This document shows positions 18,140 through 26,631 of a stretch of DNA of 64,000 bases, piece after piece (position 1 is the first letter of the stretch; each line of letters begins with the position of its first letter). The translations under genes were made by a program, and so were the position numbers. Origin of the DNA: Alcaligenes faecalis. Lineage in GTDB: Bacteria; Pseudomonadota; Gammaproteobacteria; Burkholderiales; Burkholderiaceae_B. The notes below the pieces were generated by a model, which worked only from the letters and a program-made list of their open reading frames with translations, made no database searches and was not told the origin of the DNA. The stretch spans positions 372,001 to 436,000 of the forward strand of contig NZ_CP023667.1 in the NCBI RefSeq assembly GCF_002443155.1. The letters run 5' to 3'.

Positions 18140-18171
18140 TGGAGCAGGCCGGGGGAATTGAACCCCCGGCC
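18140..18171 (-). repeat. tRNA 3'-end remnant (T-arm, acceptor strand and CCA)
   Basis: Read on the minus strand this is a perfect T-arm: GGGGG, loop TTCAATT (fitting TTCRANY) and CCCCC. It continues as a 7-nt acceptor strand GGCCTGC, discriminator T and CCA (complement of 18140-18142). The rest of a tRNA is missing; the bases that should hold the 5' half are the start of the EamA gene. Such 3'-end fragments mark integration sites of mobile elements. The extended GGCC arms could alternatively make it an asnB terminator stem, but there is no uridine run. Confidence 0.5.
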
Positions 18172-18190
18172 TTGTCTGGAGCTGTCGGAC

Positions 18191-19075
18191 ATGCAAAAAA
18201 AACACCTGATTCTTGCGATTTTGGTCACTCTGGTTTGGGGAGTGAATTTCCCGATCACCAAGCTGGGGCTGCTATCCATGGAGCCTTTTCTGCTGACGGG
18301 GATACGTTTTACCTTGGCGGCCTTGCCGCTTGTGTTCTTTATCCCCAAGCCGAACATTCCATTCCGCTATGTCGTGATTTATGGCTTTATCTTTGGCCTG
18401 GGCATGTGGGGGATTATCAACTATGGCATTCAGGTGGGTGTCCATCCGGGCGTGGCCTCGCTGCTGATTCAGCTGAGCGCCTTCTTTACCATGGGCTGGG
18501 GCGCCTTAATGTTCAAGGAGCGCTTGCGAGCCACGCAGTTGTTGGGAGCCTTGATCGCATTTGTAGGGCTGGTGGGGATCATCTTGTCGCAAGGCGGTGG
18601 GGATGCCACCTTCGGGCTGGTGCTGGTCGTGCTGAGTGCCCTGTCCTGGAGTATCGGGAATGTGATCATCAAGCTGTCTGGCGTGAAGGAGATTTTCTCG
18701 TTCATGGTGTGGGCCAGCTTGTTTCCGCCTATCCCTCTGTTTATCGTCTCGTACTGGTTGCATGGGAGTGAGCCTTTCACCACTTTGCCAGAGACGATCA
18801 ACCTGATGTCGATCATGTCGATTCTTTTTCAGGTCTATCTGGCGACACACTTTTCTTACTGGGGCTGGAATTCCTTGCTTAAGCTGTATCCGGTTTCCAC
18901 GGTGGCACCTTTGTCGTTGTTGATTCCGGTGTTCGGCCTAGGTAGCTCCATGCTGATATTGGGCGAGCAGGTCAGCTTTGTGGAGGCCCTGTCTATCAGT
19001 GCCATTATTGCGGGACTGGCTTTTGGGCTTTATAAAGGGCCGGTGCGTCCGGTTTCCTATCCAGCGACGCGTTAA
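18191..19075 (+). CDS. EamA/RhaT-family transporter (DMT exporter)
   Basis: This 294-residue membrane protein has ten predicted hydrophobic segments in two EamA halves (ILAILVTLVWGVNFPITKLG first, LSALSWSIGNVIIKLSG at the start of the second). I chose ATG 18191, with GGAG at 18178-18181; an upstream TTG at 18158 would translate the tRNA remnant. DMT-family members are often amino-acid or metabolite exporters. Pairing with asnB suggests, by inference only, export of an amidated amino acid. A hairpin follows the stop. Confidence 0.87.
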   Translation: MQKKHLILAILVTLVWGVNFPITKLGLLSMEPFLLTGIRFTLAALPLVFFIPKPNIPFRYVVIYGFIFGLGMWGIINYGIQVGVHPGVASLLIQLSAFFTMGWGALMFKERLRATQLLGALIAFVGLVGIILSQGGGDATFGLVLVVLSALSWSIGNVIIKLSGVKEIFSFMVWASLFPPIPLFIVSYWLHGSEPFTTLPETINLMSIMSILFQVYLATHFSYWGWNSLLKLYPVSTVAPLSLLIPVFGLGSSMLILGEQVSFVEALSISAIIAGLAFGLYKGPVRPVSYPATR

Positions 19076-19091
19076 GCGTTTTGGGGCTTCG

Positions 19092-19133
19092 GGACTGGCA
19101 GGGCTGCATTGAGGAAAGCAGCCCTGCCAGTCC
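19092..19133 (+). terminator. Probable terminator after the EamA gene
   Basis: A perfect 16-bp stem (19092-19107 with 19118-19133, left arm GGACTGGCAGGGCTGC) has a 10-nt loop. The following TTATGCTTGTTTTG is only weakly T-rich, but the very stable stem 16 bp after the stop makes termination likely. Confidence 0.65.
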
Positions 19134-19182
19134 TTATGCTTGTTTTGTGTCGCTAATACTGCTTTTGAAGAGACCTTGTTGA

Positions 19183-19959
19183 ATGCTGGATCCTGAAAAT
19201 CCAAATAGCCAGTTGCAAGCTGCCTTGGCGCTTGTGCAAAAAATCCTGAGCCTTGATGTGCAAGCTCTCTATCTGCACGGCTCGGCTGTGGTAGGAGGAC
19301 TGCGGCCACAAAGTGATCTGGATATATTGGCGGTCGTTGATGCTCCTTTGTCAGATGAACAGCGTCAGGATCTGATTGCGGCTTTATTGTCTATTTCAGC
19401 CCCTCATCCGGCTACGCCCGGTGGTCCGCGTTGCATCGAGCTGGTGGTGTGTCGTCTGGCTGATCTTCAATGCAACGAGCATCCGGCCAAGGTGGAGTTT
19501 ATCTACGGCGAATGGCTGCGGGATGCCTTCAAGGAGGGCTACTTGTCCGACGCCGCTGCGGACCCGGAATACACCTTGCTCTTGGCCCAGGCCCGCCAGC
19601 AAGCGCAGTTGTTATGGGGTAGGGATGTGCTGGCAGATGTTCTTGCCACGCCGATTGAGCATATACGCCAGGCGATGCGGGATGGTGTAGAGCCCTTGTA
19701 TGAAGGGCTGCGTGGAGACGAGCGCAATGTTCTGCTGACTTTGGCACGCATGTGGCGAACAGGTGTTCATGGGGACTTTGTGACTAAGGAACAGGCGGCT
19801 GAGTGGGCTATTCCCAGCCTGCCTGCGGAGTTGGCCAAGACTTTGGAATATGCGCGTCTGGCGTATGTCGGTGAGGTGTTTGATCGCTGGGACACAAGGG
19901 GCGAGGAAGCAGAGTGTTTGGCGCAGGCACTACTTGGGAACATTAAGCAGGCTTTGTAA
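19183..19959 (+). CDS. AadA-like aminoglycoside nucleotidyltransferase family protein
   Basis: This 258-residue protein has nearly the length of ANT(3'')/AadA enzymes (about 260). The nucleotidyltransferase signature GSAVVGGLRPQSDLDIL gives Gly33-Ser34 and metal-binding Asp45 and Asp47, and a C-terminal helical DUF4111-type domain follows. AadA enzymes adenylylate streptomycin and spectinomycin. Here it is a single chromosomal gene without integron or attC features and with the same codon style as its neighbours, so it is probably intrinsic. Its resistance activity is not shown by sequence. Confidence 0.82.
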   Translation: MLDPENPNSQLQAALALVQKILSLDVQALYLHGSAVVGGLRPQSDLDILAVVDAPLSDEQRQDLIAALLSISAPHPATPGGPRCIELVVCRLADLQCNEHPAKVEFIYGEWLRDAFKEGYLSDAAADPEYTLLLAQARQQAQLLWGRDVLADVLATPIEHIRQAMRDGVEPLYEGLRGDERNVLLTLARMWRTGVHGDFVTKEQAAEWAIPSLPAELAKTLEYARLAYVGEVFDRWDTRGEEAECLAQALLGNIKQAL

Positions 19960-20047
19960 AAGTGCGCCCTGAATTTGGCCCTCGGACCCACCGCTATCAG
20001 TGGTTGTCGTTCAGATAGCGGGGGAGCGCCACTTATGTTTTGCGCCG

Positions 20048-21661
20048 CTACCAAGTTAGCAATCTCCAGCCTTCTTCACTAAATTCCAGCCGTTCCGTCA
20101 GCCCAAGATTGTTCATGAAAGCATCGTCATGCGACACCACCATCAGCGTGCCCTGGTAGCTGCTCAACATGGTTTCCAGGGCCAAGGTTGAAGGCAGATC
20201 CAGGTGGTTGCTGGGTTCATCCAGAAGCAGCAGTTGTGGCGGAGGATCCGCGTACAGCACGCAGGCCAGGGCGGCTTTCAGGCGCTCGCCACCGCTCAAG
20301 GCACCGCTGGGGCCGGTGACTTTTTGGGCGTCCAGGCCCAGTTGAGCCAGACGCATGCGCAAGTCGCCCTCGCTGCTTTTGCGGTTGACGGCCTGTATCT
20401 GTTCCAGCACGGTTTGCTGTGGATCCAGATCGGCCAAGCCCTGATCCAGATAAACATGTTGTGGCACTACTTTGCAGTGGCCAGCAAGGGGCTCCAATTG
20501 GCCTGTAATGACCTTGAGCAGCGTGGATTTGCCGCAGCCGTTCGGACCTATGACTCCTACTCGTTGCTGGCCGCTTAACAGCAGTGTGACCGGGGCTTGG
20601 TTGGCCGGAACATAGGGGAGCTTCACCTCATCCAGTTCCACAACGCGCTGGCGGGTCAGCGGCATCAAGGGCAGGGCGTGAAGATTGATAGCGGTGTCCT
20701 GCTCGATCAACTCGGCTGCCTCCTGTACGCGTTGTGCCAACTGCTTTTGGGCCGTCACGTGTTGCTGATGCAGTTTGCCGGTGGTGGCTTCACTGCGACC
20801 CTTTTGCCTGTCCAGCAGAATCTTGGCCTGATTGGCTTGCTTGCCCTGTTGATTCCCGCGTGCCTGTCTACGCTCTTGCCGTTGGCGTTGCTCTTGCATG
20901 GTGCTTTCGGCACGCTGACGTTCCAGTTTGCGGTGCTCCAGCTGGTCCAGGGCGTTTTGCTGCTCCAGGGCTTTCTGCTCGGCGTAGTGGCTGTAATTAC
21001 CGCCATAGCTACGCAGCCCCAGGGAAGACAGCTCCACAATGCGCTCCATCGTGTCCAGCAGTTGGCGGTCATGGCTGATGACCAGCAGGCCGTGGGGCCA
21101 GTGTCGTAACTGCTCAATCAGGGCAAGCCGGTTGTCGCGATCCAGGTGGTTGCTGGGTTCATCCAGAATCAGGAAATCGGCCTGAGACAGCAAGGCATTG
21201 ATCAGCGACAGCCGCATGGCCTGGCCGCCGCTTAATGTTTCGGCAGGTGTCTCGGCAGTCAGATGCCCTAAACCATTGCGCTCCAGCGCTTCCTGCAATT
21301 GCTGCCGAATATCCCAACGGTCTTCGATCAGATTGAAGTCTTCCACGGCGCTACTGCCGGCTTCAATCCGGGCCAGTGCGTCCAGCGTGGGCCCTACACC
21401 CGCCAGATCAGCGACGCGCAGGCCACTGACAGACACCACTTGCTGCGCCAGATAATGGACTTTGCCCGAGCGCAGGCAACGGCCACTGCTGGGCTGAAGT
21501 TGCCCGGCCAGGATTTGAGCCAGAATGGTTTTGCCCACGCCATTACGTCCGACCAGGCCGGTGCGCCGCGAGTCGAAGGTTTCGTTCAATTGGGAAAACA
21601 GAGTCTTGCCCTGCGGCAAGGTATAGGACACGCCTTCCAGCGTCAGATAAGGATTCGTCAT
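20048..21661 (-). CDS. ABC-F family ATPase
   Basis: From ATG 21661 the protein has 537 residues, with GGAAG about 8 bases upstream; earlier in-frame starts add up to 8 residues. Two ABC modules are present: Walker A GRNGVGKT with signature LSGGQ and DEPSNHLD, then GPNGCGKS with LSGGE and DEPSNHLD. They are joined by a long Gln/Arg-rich linker with KLERQRAESTMQEQRQRQ. There are no membrane segments. ABC-F proteins act on the ribosome as translation factors or antibiotic-resistance proteins; the subfamily cannot be settled. It converges on the AadA-like gene. Confidence 0.88.
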   Translation of the reverse strand: MTNPYLTLEGVSYTLPQGKTLFSQLNETFDSRRTGLVGRNGVGKTILAQILAGQLQPSSGRCLRSGKVHYLAQQVVSVSGLRVADLAGVGPTLDALARIEAGSSAVEDFNLIEDRWDIRQQLQEALERNGLGHLTAETPAETLSGGQAMRLSLINALLSQADFLILDEPSNHLDRDNRLALIEQLRHWPHGLLVISHDRQLLDTMERIVELSSLGLRSYGGNYSHYAEQKALEQQNALDQLEHRKLERQRAESTMQEQRQRQERRQARGNQQGKQANQAKILLDRQKGRSEATTGKLHQQHVTAQKQLAQRVQEAAELIEQDTAINLHALPLMPLTRQRVVELDEVKLPYVPANQAPVTLLLSGQQRVGVIGPNGCGKSTLLKVITGQLEPLAGHCKVVPQHVYLDQGLADLDPQQTVLEQIQAVNRKSSEGDLRMRLAQLGLDAQKVTGPSGALSGGERLKAALACVLYADPPPQLLLLDEPSNHLDLPSTLALETMLSSYQGTLMVVSHDDAFMNNLGLTERLEFSEEGWRLLTW

Positions 21662-22150
21662 ACGTGATGCTTCCATTAATGCCAAGAACTCCCCCTGCGT
21701 TGTGGGGGCTGGTGGAGACTGGCCGTCTAGGGGACGGCGGCATTAGTGGCGCATTGGACGAATACCTCACGGGAAATGAATCGAAGCCACACTATAAAAG
21801 CATTTTGCCGGGAAGGTAAAGTCGGCTGGGCTTCTCAAGGAAGCGATGAAGGTCGTGTGATTCCATCACAGGAGCGGGTTTGGGCTCAGAAGCCTGGGCT
21901 TGTCTCACGGTTGTGGGGTCGTGATTTACAAGCTTCAGCGCGGTGAGGTCTGTACTGCTGCAGGTCGCTTGAAATACCGAGCCGCGAGAGATGGCCACCC
22001 AGTAGGAAATGAAGTTTATTTCCTGACGTTTATTCAATAAAGTGGAGTCCTCGGCTTTTTATCCTCTGTATCGTTTCATGTCTGGAGGCTAGAGCCAGGA
22101 CTGCCTGTTCTCTCCCAATCCGGGAAGCCGCACCATTTTGAAGGAATGTC
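21662..22150. other. 489-bp gene-free region between abc-f and dsbA-like genes
   Basis: No convincing gene is seen. Short open frames lack ribosome sites and family resemblance. Visible elements are small inverted repeats near the ABC-F start (CCCCC...GGGGG around 21691-21707 and CCGTCtaggGGACGG around 21722-21736) and a 7-bp repeat AGGAAAT/ATTTCCT around 22005-22025. It should hold divergent promoters for the two flanking genes. Confidence 0.6.
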
Positions 22151-22792
22151 ATGGACACATTCAATTTACCCGCTCGTTCGATTGTGTATGTGCAGGATGT
22201 GTATTGCGGTTGGTGCTGGGGTTTTGCCGAACGCATGGTCGAGTTCGAGGCGGCCAACAAGCATCGCATTCCTTTTACCGCTGTCTCGGGTGGCTTGTTC
22301 GTGGGTGACCGGGCCGCGCCCATGTCCCGCTACCCTTATATTTCCGAATCCAACGAGCGCATCGCGCAAATGACGGGGGTGACGTTTGGGGCTGCTTATA
22401 AAGCCTTGGCCGAGGAAGGGACTACGGTTATGGACTCTTTGTATGCGGCGACTGCCTTGGCGGTGCTGCGAGCGCAAGATCCGGAGCAGGCCATTCATTG
22501 GGTGCACGAGTTGCAGCAGGCTTTCTACTTGAACGGACGCAGTTTGTCTGATCAGGAGGTCTGCCTGGGAATTGCTGCTGCCAATGGCCTGGACGTAGAG
22601 GCTGTGCGACGCCATTTAGCTGACGGTTCAGGCCGGGAACAAGCCTTGGCTGATTTTGCCCTGGCACGGGCTTTGGGCGCGCAATCCTATCCGACCTTGC
22701 TGTTTGTGGATGGTCGAAAAGTGACAAAGCTACCGGCGGTTGGTACTCCTTTGGAAACGCTGAATCAGACACTGGATTCCTTATTGGGCTGA
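22151..22792 (+). CDS. DsbA-family thioredoxin-fold protein
   Basis: This 213-residue protein has a CxxC active site, CGWC (Cys19-Cys22), right after the first strand, and a cis-proline-type SYPTLLFVDG near the C-terminus. An alpha-helical insertion between them matches the DsbA/FrnE/2-hydroxychromene-carboxylate isomerase-like fold. There is no signal peptide, so it should be cytoplasmic and may act as a thiol oxidoreductase or isomerase. GAAGGA precedes the ATG. It is a single-gene unit ending in a terminator. Confidence 0.85.
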   Translation: MDTFNLPARSIVYVQDVYCGWCWGFAERMVEFEAANKHRIPFTAVSGGLFVGDRAAPMSRYPYISESNERIAQMTGVTFGAAYKALAEEGTTVMDSLYAATALAVLRAQDPEQAIHWVHELQQAFYLNGRSLSDQEVCLGIAAANGLDVEAVRRHLADGSGREQALADFALARALGAQSYPTLLFVDGRKVTKLPAVGTPLETLNQTLDSLLG

Positions 22793-22825
22793 TTAGCAGT
22801 TCGGTACATAAAGCAGATTGAAATT

Positions 22826-22865
22826 GCGGCATCCGGGCCCAGCCAGGATGCCGCATTGGTTTTTA
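22826..22865 (+). terminator. Terminator after the dsbA-like gene
   Basis: GCGGCATCC (22826-22834) and GGATGCCGC (22846-22854) form a 9-bp stem with an 11-nt loop, followed by ATTGGTTTTTA. It stands between the convergent dsbA-like and esterase genes. Confidence 0.7.
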
Positions 22866-22877
22866 CTGCAAGCAGGC

Positions 22878-24677
22878 TTAGAAGCGGTAAGCCGTATTCA
22901 GATGCACGGCCGTTTGTGCGTTGGTGCCTTTGCCTACTTGGGCGCTGATACCGGCCCCCAGCGTCCAGTTATTGCTTAACTGGCCCACGGTTCCCAATTC
23001 CAGCAGACCTGTGTCACGCACTCGCTTTTGGTCTGTAGGCAGATAAAACTGGCGATTGTTGTAGACGCCATCCTGCAGGTGCGCGCCCAGTTGCTTTGCT
23101 GGTTTCTTGAACTCGTGCAGCCACTCTGCAGAGGCATACACAGCCCATTGATTGCTGAGCGCCACATTGATTTGATAGCCCAGGCCACTTTGTACAGAGG
23201 TCTGGTCCTGGGCGTCGAAGCCCATGGAGGTGGACAGACCCTGCCCGTCCTCGGACAGGGATTTGATCTTGGCTTTCTGCAGACTCAAGCTCAACAGCGG
23301 ACCATGGGTGACAGTACCGACCTGCCAGTCGTAGCCTGTACTTATCTTGCCACCGTATTGGCTGCCGCCCGCTTTGGCCTGGTGCTCGCGTGTGGCGGCA
23401 CCAAGACGCAGGTGGCGGCGGGTTTTATTGTCCAGATCGCTGTAGAACAGCTGGGCGTTGAACCATAGATTGCTGGCTTGCCAACGTCCGTACAGGCCGG
23501 CTGACTGACGTTTTTGGCTGTAACTGCCGTTGTTGGCGGTTTTGCCATCCAGGTTCTCGTAGGACAGGTAAGCACCTGCCGTCCAGTCGTTCATGCGCTT
23601 GTCCACACCGAGCTTCCATCCCGCCTGGGTACCGTCCAGACGCGAGTTCGAGCTGCTGCCATTGCGGCTGATGGCCTCCCCCTGGAACCAGACGGACAAA
23701 CCTGGGTTCCCGGACGAGCTGACAGTGTGCAGGCGACGATCAATATGCTGCATTTGCATCTGCCCGGCGGTATTGGCGGAGGAGGCCAGTACGGCGACCT
23801 GACTGGGAGCGCTCAGGACAGCATGGGCATAGTCAGCAATCGCACTATGGCCACCTGAACTGGGGTGTACGCCGTCGGCAAACAGATAGTGTTGATCTGC
23901 TCCGGCTGCGACCAGATCCGCGGGGGTGCACAGGCGGGAGGAAACACTGCCACAGGCGGCAGTATTGACGTTGCTAAAGCCATAGGCTTGGGGATCTGCG
24001 GCCACTTCATGCAAGAGCGCCGAGACATTCAAAGGAATGATGTTGGCTGAGCTTGTTGCCAGTTGCTGGGCGAAAGCCTGGTTGTAGCTGTCACTGAGCA
24101 AGGTGGCAATACCTGCACTGATCGGTGAGCCGGAGAACTCCGGAGTCATGCCCAGATCAGGGATGTTGGGGACCAGAATATAGCGCGCGCCTGCTTGCGA
24201 TAGCGCGGTGACAAGGGCAGCTTGATTGCCGACGGAATCAGCCACGATCCGAGACATATTGAACGGGTCTTTTACGGCGGCAAACAAGTCATTCGCGCCA
24301 CCCCAGACGGTGTACAGGGCCTGCCCGTCCAAACGCCCGTTGCTCGTGGTCAGCAGTTGGTTGGCCTGTGTTGTCATGGAGGGCAAAGGTGGATTGGTGG
24401 GGCCGGGAGGGCTGCTGGGGTCCAGCAGCTCATCGACGGCCACGCGAGCACCACCGACAGCATAGTTGCTGCCGCCCTGGCTGCTAGGTGAGGCGTCGGT
24501 TCCCAGCTTTTGCGCCAGTACCTGGGACCAGACCTGGCCAGGATTGGTGGTAAAGCGCGAGCCGAACTGTCCACTGTCAGTCAGGCTGTCGCCGATGAAA
24601 TAGGTATTGGAGAACGCTTGGGCCTGTGTCCCGGCATGCAGAGTCATCAAGGCCAAGGCAAGACATGTTTTTTTCAT
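22878..24677 (-). CDS. Autotransporter GDSL esterase/lipase
   Basis: This 599-residue protein has a signal peptide (to about residue 20) and a GDSL hydrolase passenger with Ser31 in GDSLTDSG, Asn129 in GGAND, and Asp268/His271 in DGVHPS, so the catalytic set is complete. The C-terminal region from about residue 330 is an autotransporter beta-barrel ending in the typical aromatic YRF. Relatives such as EstA stay anchored in the outer membrane and hydrolyse esters at the cell surface. It stands alone, with no neighbour suggesting a specific substrate. Confidence 0.93.
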   Translation of the reverse strand: MKKTCLALALMTLHAGTQAQAFSNTYFIGDSLTDSGQFGSRFTTNPGQVWSQVLAQKLGTDASPSSQGGSNYAVGGARVAVDELLDPSSPPGPTNPPLPSMTTQANQLLTTSNGRLDGQALYTVWGGANDLFAAVKDPFNMSRIVADSVGNQAALVTALSQAGARYILVPNIPDLGMTPEFSGSPISAGIATLLSDSYNQAFAQQLATSSANIIPLNVSALLHEVAADPQAYGFSNVNTAACGSVSSRLCTPADLVAAGADQHYLFADGVHPSSGGHSAIADYAHAVLSAPSQVAVLASSANTAGQMQMQHIDRRLHTVSSSGNPGLSVWFQGEAISRNGSSSNSRLDGTQAGWKLGVDKRMNDWTAGAYLSYENLDGKTANNGSYSQKRQSAGLYGRWQASNLWFNAQLFYSDLDNKTRRHLRLGAATREHQAKAGGSQYGGKISTGYDWQVGTVTHGPLLSLSLQKAKIKSLSEDGQGLSTSMGFDAQDQTSVQSGLGYQINVALSNQWAVYASAEWLHEFKKPAKQLGAHLQDGVYNNRQFYLPTDQKRVRDTGLLELGTVGQLSNNWTLGAGISAQVGKGTNAQTAVHLNTAYRF

Positions 24678-24885
24678 TGCTCAGTCATTAAAAAGGCGTT
24701 CCCCCAGCAGCACCTTTTGAACAGCCCTTTGCTTTTTGTGTCTTGGGGTTCAAAGTCAACCGGCATCTCGGATGGAACAGGTGGATGAAAAGATCATCGG
24801 ATCAGGACCATCATAGTCAGGAGGCGTTTATTCCTTACACAGACAGGCACAGGATTGTGCGGACAGGATAAACGCGGGCAATGGG

Positions 24886-24920
24886 CAATAAAAAAACGCC
24901 ATGCTGTTGCATGGCGTTTT
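24886..24920 (-). terminator. Terminator of cynT
   Basis: AAAACGCCATGC (24893-24904) and GCATGGCGTTTT (24909-24920) form a 12-bp stem with a TGTT loop. On the minus strand it runs into a T-tract (complement of the A-run at 24888-24896). It lies 19 bp after the cynT stop. Confidence 0.85.
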
Positions 24921-24939
24921 GGTTCAATCTTGATTGGGC

Positions 24940-25590
24940 TTAGCCGCGGACCAGGGGGGCGACACAGACATTGGGGTTGTCGGCCAGGGGCACAAACTTC
25001 ATGCTGCCACCGTCATAGGCGTCGATGGTGCCAGACTCAATGTCGTAGACCCAACCATGCAGCGTCAAGCGGCCTTCGGACATGGCCAGGCGCACCGAAG
25101 GGTGGGTCTGGATATTGGCCAGTTGGGCAACCACGTTTTCTCGCACCATGGAAGCAATGCGATCTTGCTCGCTGGCGTGTGTGCGGGCTTCATTGACCAG
25201 ACGTGCCGAGTCGGCATAACGCAGCCAGTGCTCCACGGCAGGCATGTGATCCAGGCACTGACAGGAGGCAATGGCGGTCATGGCGCCACAGTCGGAGTGG
25301 CCGCAGATCACGACATCGGATACACGCAGGGCGGACACGGCGTATTCCACGGAGGCGGTCACCCCACCGGGTTCTGGACCGTAGGAAGGGACGATGTTGC
25401 CAGCGTTACGAATCACGAACAGATCGCCGGGTTCACGTTGTGTCACCAGCTCTGGGACCAGCCGGCTATCGGAGCAAGAGATAAACAAAGCGCGGGGGTT
25501 TTGTTGTGTAGCCAGATTTTTGAAGAGCTTGGCGCGCTTGGGGTAGGCTTCCCGTTGAAATTTCAGGAAACCGTCGATAATGTCTTTCAT
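24940..25590 (-). CDS. cynT: Beta-carbonic anhydrase, CynT type
   Basis: This 216-residue zinc enzyme interconverts CO2 and bicarbonate. The zinc ligands and catalytic dyad are Cys39 and Asp41 in SCSDSR, and His98 and Cys101 in GHSDCGA. It is extremely close to E. coli CynT along its length ([15 protein letters not shown] start, [39 protein letters not shown]). In E. coli CynT keeps bicarbonate available for cyanase. It is divergent from a CynR-type regulator, but no cyanase gene (cynS) is adjacent on either side. Confidence 0.95.
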   Translation of the reverse strand: MKDIIDGFLKFQREAYPKRAKLFKNLATQQNPRALFISCSDSRLVPELVTQREPGDLFVIRNAGNIVPSYGPEPGGVTASVEYAVSALRVSDVVICGHSDCGAMTAIASCQCLDHMPAVEHWLRYADSARLVNEARTHASEQDRIASMVRENVVAQLANIQTHPSVRLAMSEGRLTLHGWVYDIESGTIDAYDGGSMKFVPLADNPNVCVAPLVRG

Positions 25591-25617
25591 CCTTGTCCTT
25601 GTAGTTCGGCTTGGATA

Positions 25618-25632
25618 GAAGATTAACTCTTC
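25618..25632. promoter_or_regulatory. Candidate CynR operator in the cynT-cynR gap
   Basis: GAAGA (25618-25622) and TCTTC (25628-25632) form an inverted repeat around TTAAC, in the 108-bp space between the divergent starts. LysR-type regulators bind such interrupted dyads. It is followed by two AAGGT direct repeats (25634-25638 and 25642-25646). Assignment is by position only. Confidence 0.4.
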
Positions 25633-25698
25633 AAGGTCATAAGGTAAAATACCGATTTCTGATGCTTTTCATTGGCTTTGCTTATACAAAGGCCCCTT

Positions 25699-26586
25699 AT
25701 GCTCTTGCGCCATCTTAATTACTTTCTGGCGGTTGCCCAGTATCAAAGCTTTACCCGCGCCGCGCGTGCCTTGCACGTGTCTCAGCCGGCCCTGTCGCAA
25801 CAGGTGCGTCAGCTGGAGGAACATTTAGGCGCGCAATTGTTTGACCGCACCGGGCGTCTGGTGCGTTTGACCGATGCCGGTGAGGTCTATCTGCGTTATG
25901 CCCGGCAAGCCTTGCAGGATCTGGAGGAAGGGCGGCGTGCCTTGCACGACGTCAGTGATCTGAGTCGAGGCTCCTTGCGGGTGGCGGTGGCGCCGACCTT
26001 TACGTCCTACCTGATTGGTCCTTTGGTGGAGGCCTTCTACCGGCGCTATCCCAATGTGCGTCTGGTGATTCAGGAAATGTTGCAGGAGCGCGTGGAAACG
26101 CAGCTGGTCGAGGACGAGCTGGATATTGGTATTGCGTTTGAAAAGCCTACCTCGGCTGCAGTGGAGTTCCAGCCTTTATTGGTGGAGACGCTGGCCTTGG
26201 TGATGAGCCGTACGCACCCCTTGGCCGAGCGGCGCAGCATTGATAGGGATACCTTGACGCGTGAATCTCTGGTGTTGCTGACCCCCGAGTTCGCCACGCG
26301 CGGACAGATCGAACGTCATTGTCGTCAGCATGATCTGGACTTGAAGGTATCGATGGAGTCCAACTCGCTCAATGCGGTCATTGAGGTGGTGCGGCGCACA
26401 GGTCTGGCGACCTTGTTGCCTGCTGCCATTGCCAGCAATAGCGAGTATTTGGTAGCGGTGAGTCTGGACCCGGCACCGCCGCAACGGCGGGCCATTCTGA
26501 TGCAGCGCAAAGGTGCATATCAATCTGCAGCGATGCGCGCCTTTATTGAGCTGGCGCTGAAATACGGCGCGGCATCGACGTTTTAA
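25699..26586 (+). CDS. cynR: LysR-type regulator CynR
   Basis: This 295-residue protein has an N-terminal winged helix-turn-helix (FTRAARALHVSQPALSQQVR) and a periplasmic-binding-protein-like effector domain. It closely parallels E. coli CynR: MLLRHLNYFLAVA start, RGSLRVAVAPTFTSYLIGPL and RRTGLATLLPAAIAS. CynR activates cynTSX in response to cyanate. ATG 25699 gives this standard N-terminus; an upstream in-frame start would add 9 residues. It is divergent from cynT, as in E. coli. Confidence 0.92.
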   Translation: MLLRHLNYFLAVAQYQSFTRAARALHVSQPALSQQVRQLEEHLGAQLFDRTGRLVRLTDAGEVYLRYARQALQDLEEGRRALHDVSDLSRGSLRVAVAPTFTSYLIGPLVEAFYRRYPNVRLVIQEMLQERVETQLVEDELDIGIAFEKPTSAAVEFQPLLVETLALVMSRTHPLAERRSIDRDTLTRESLVLLTPEFATRGQIERHCRQHDLDLKVSMESNSLNAVIEVVRRTGLATLLPAAIASNSEYLVAVSLDPAPPQRRAILMQRKGAYQSAAMRAFIELALKYGAASTF

Positions 26587-26631
26587 TACGGGTGTCCGGC
26601 AGAGCGGTAGTCACGTTCTGCTGCGGGCACT

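Noticed and set aside
19183..19959. Integron gene cassette carrying aadA
   Set aside because: No attC-like site, integrase or cassette neighbours; composition and codon use match the surroundings.
20048..21661. ABC transporter with a missing permease partner
   Set aside because: Two ABC domains joined by a charged linker and no membrane segments identify an ABC-F translation factor, not a transporter.
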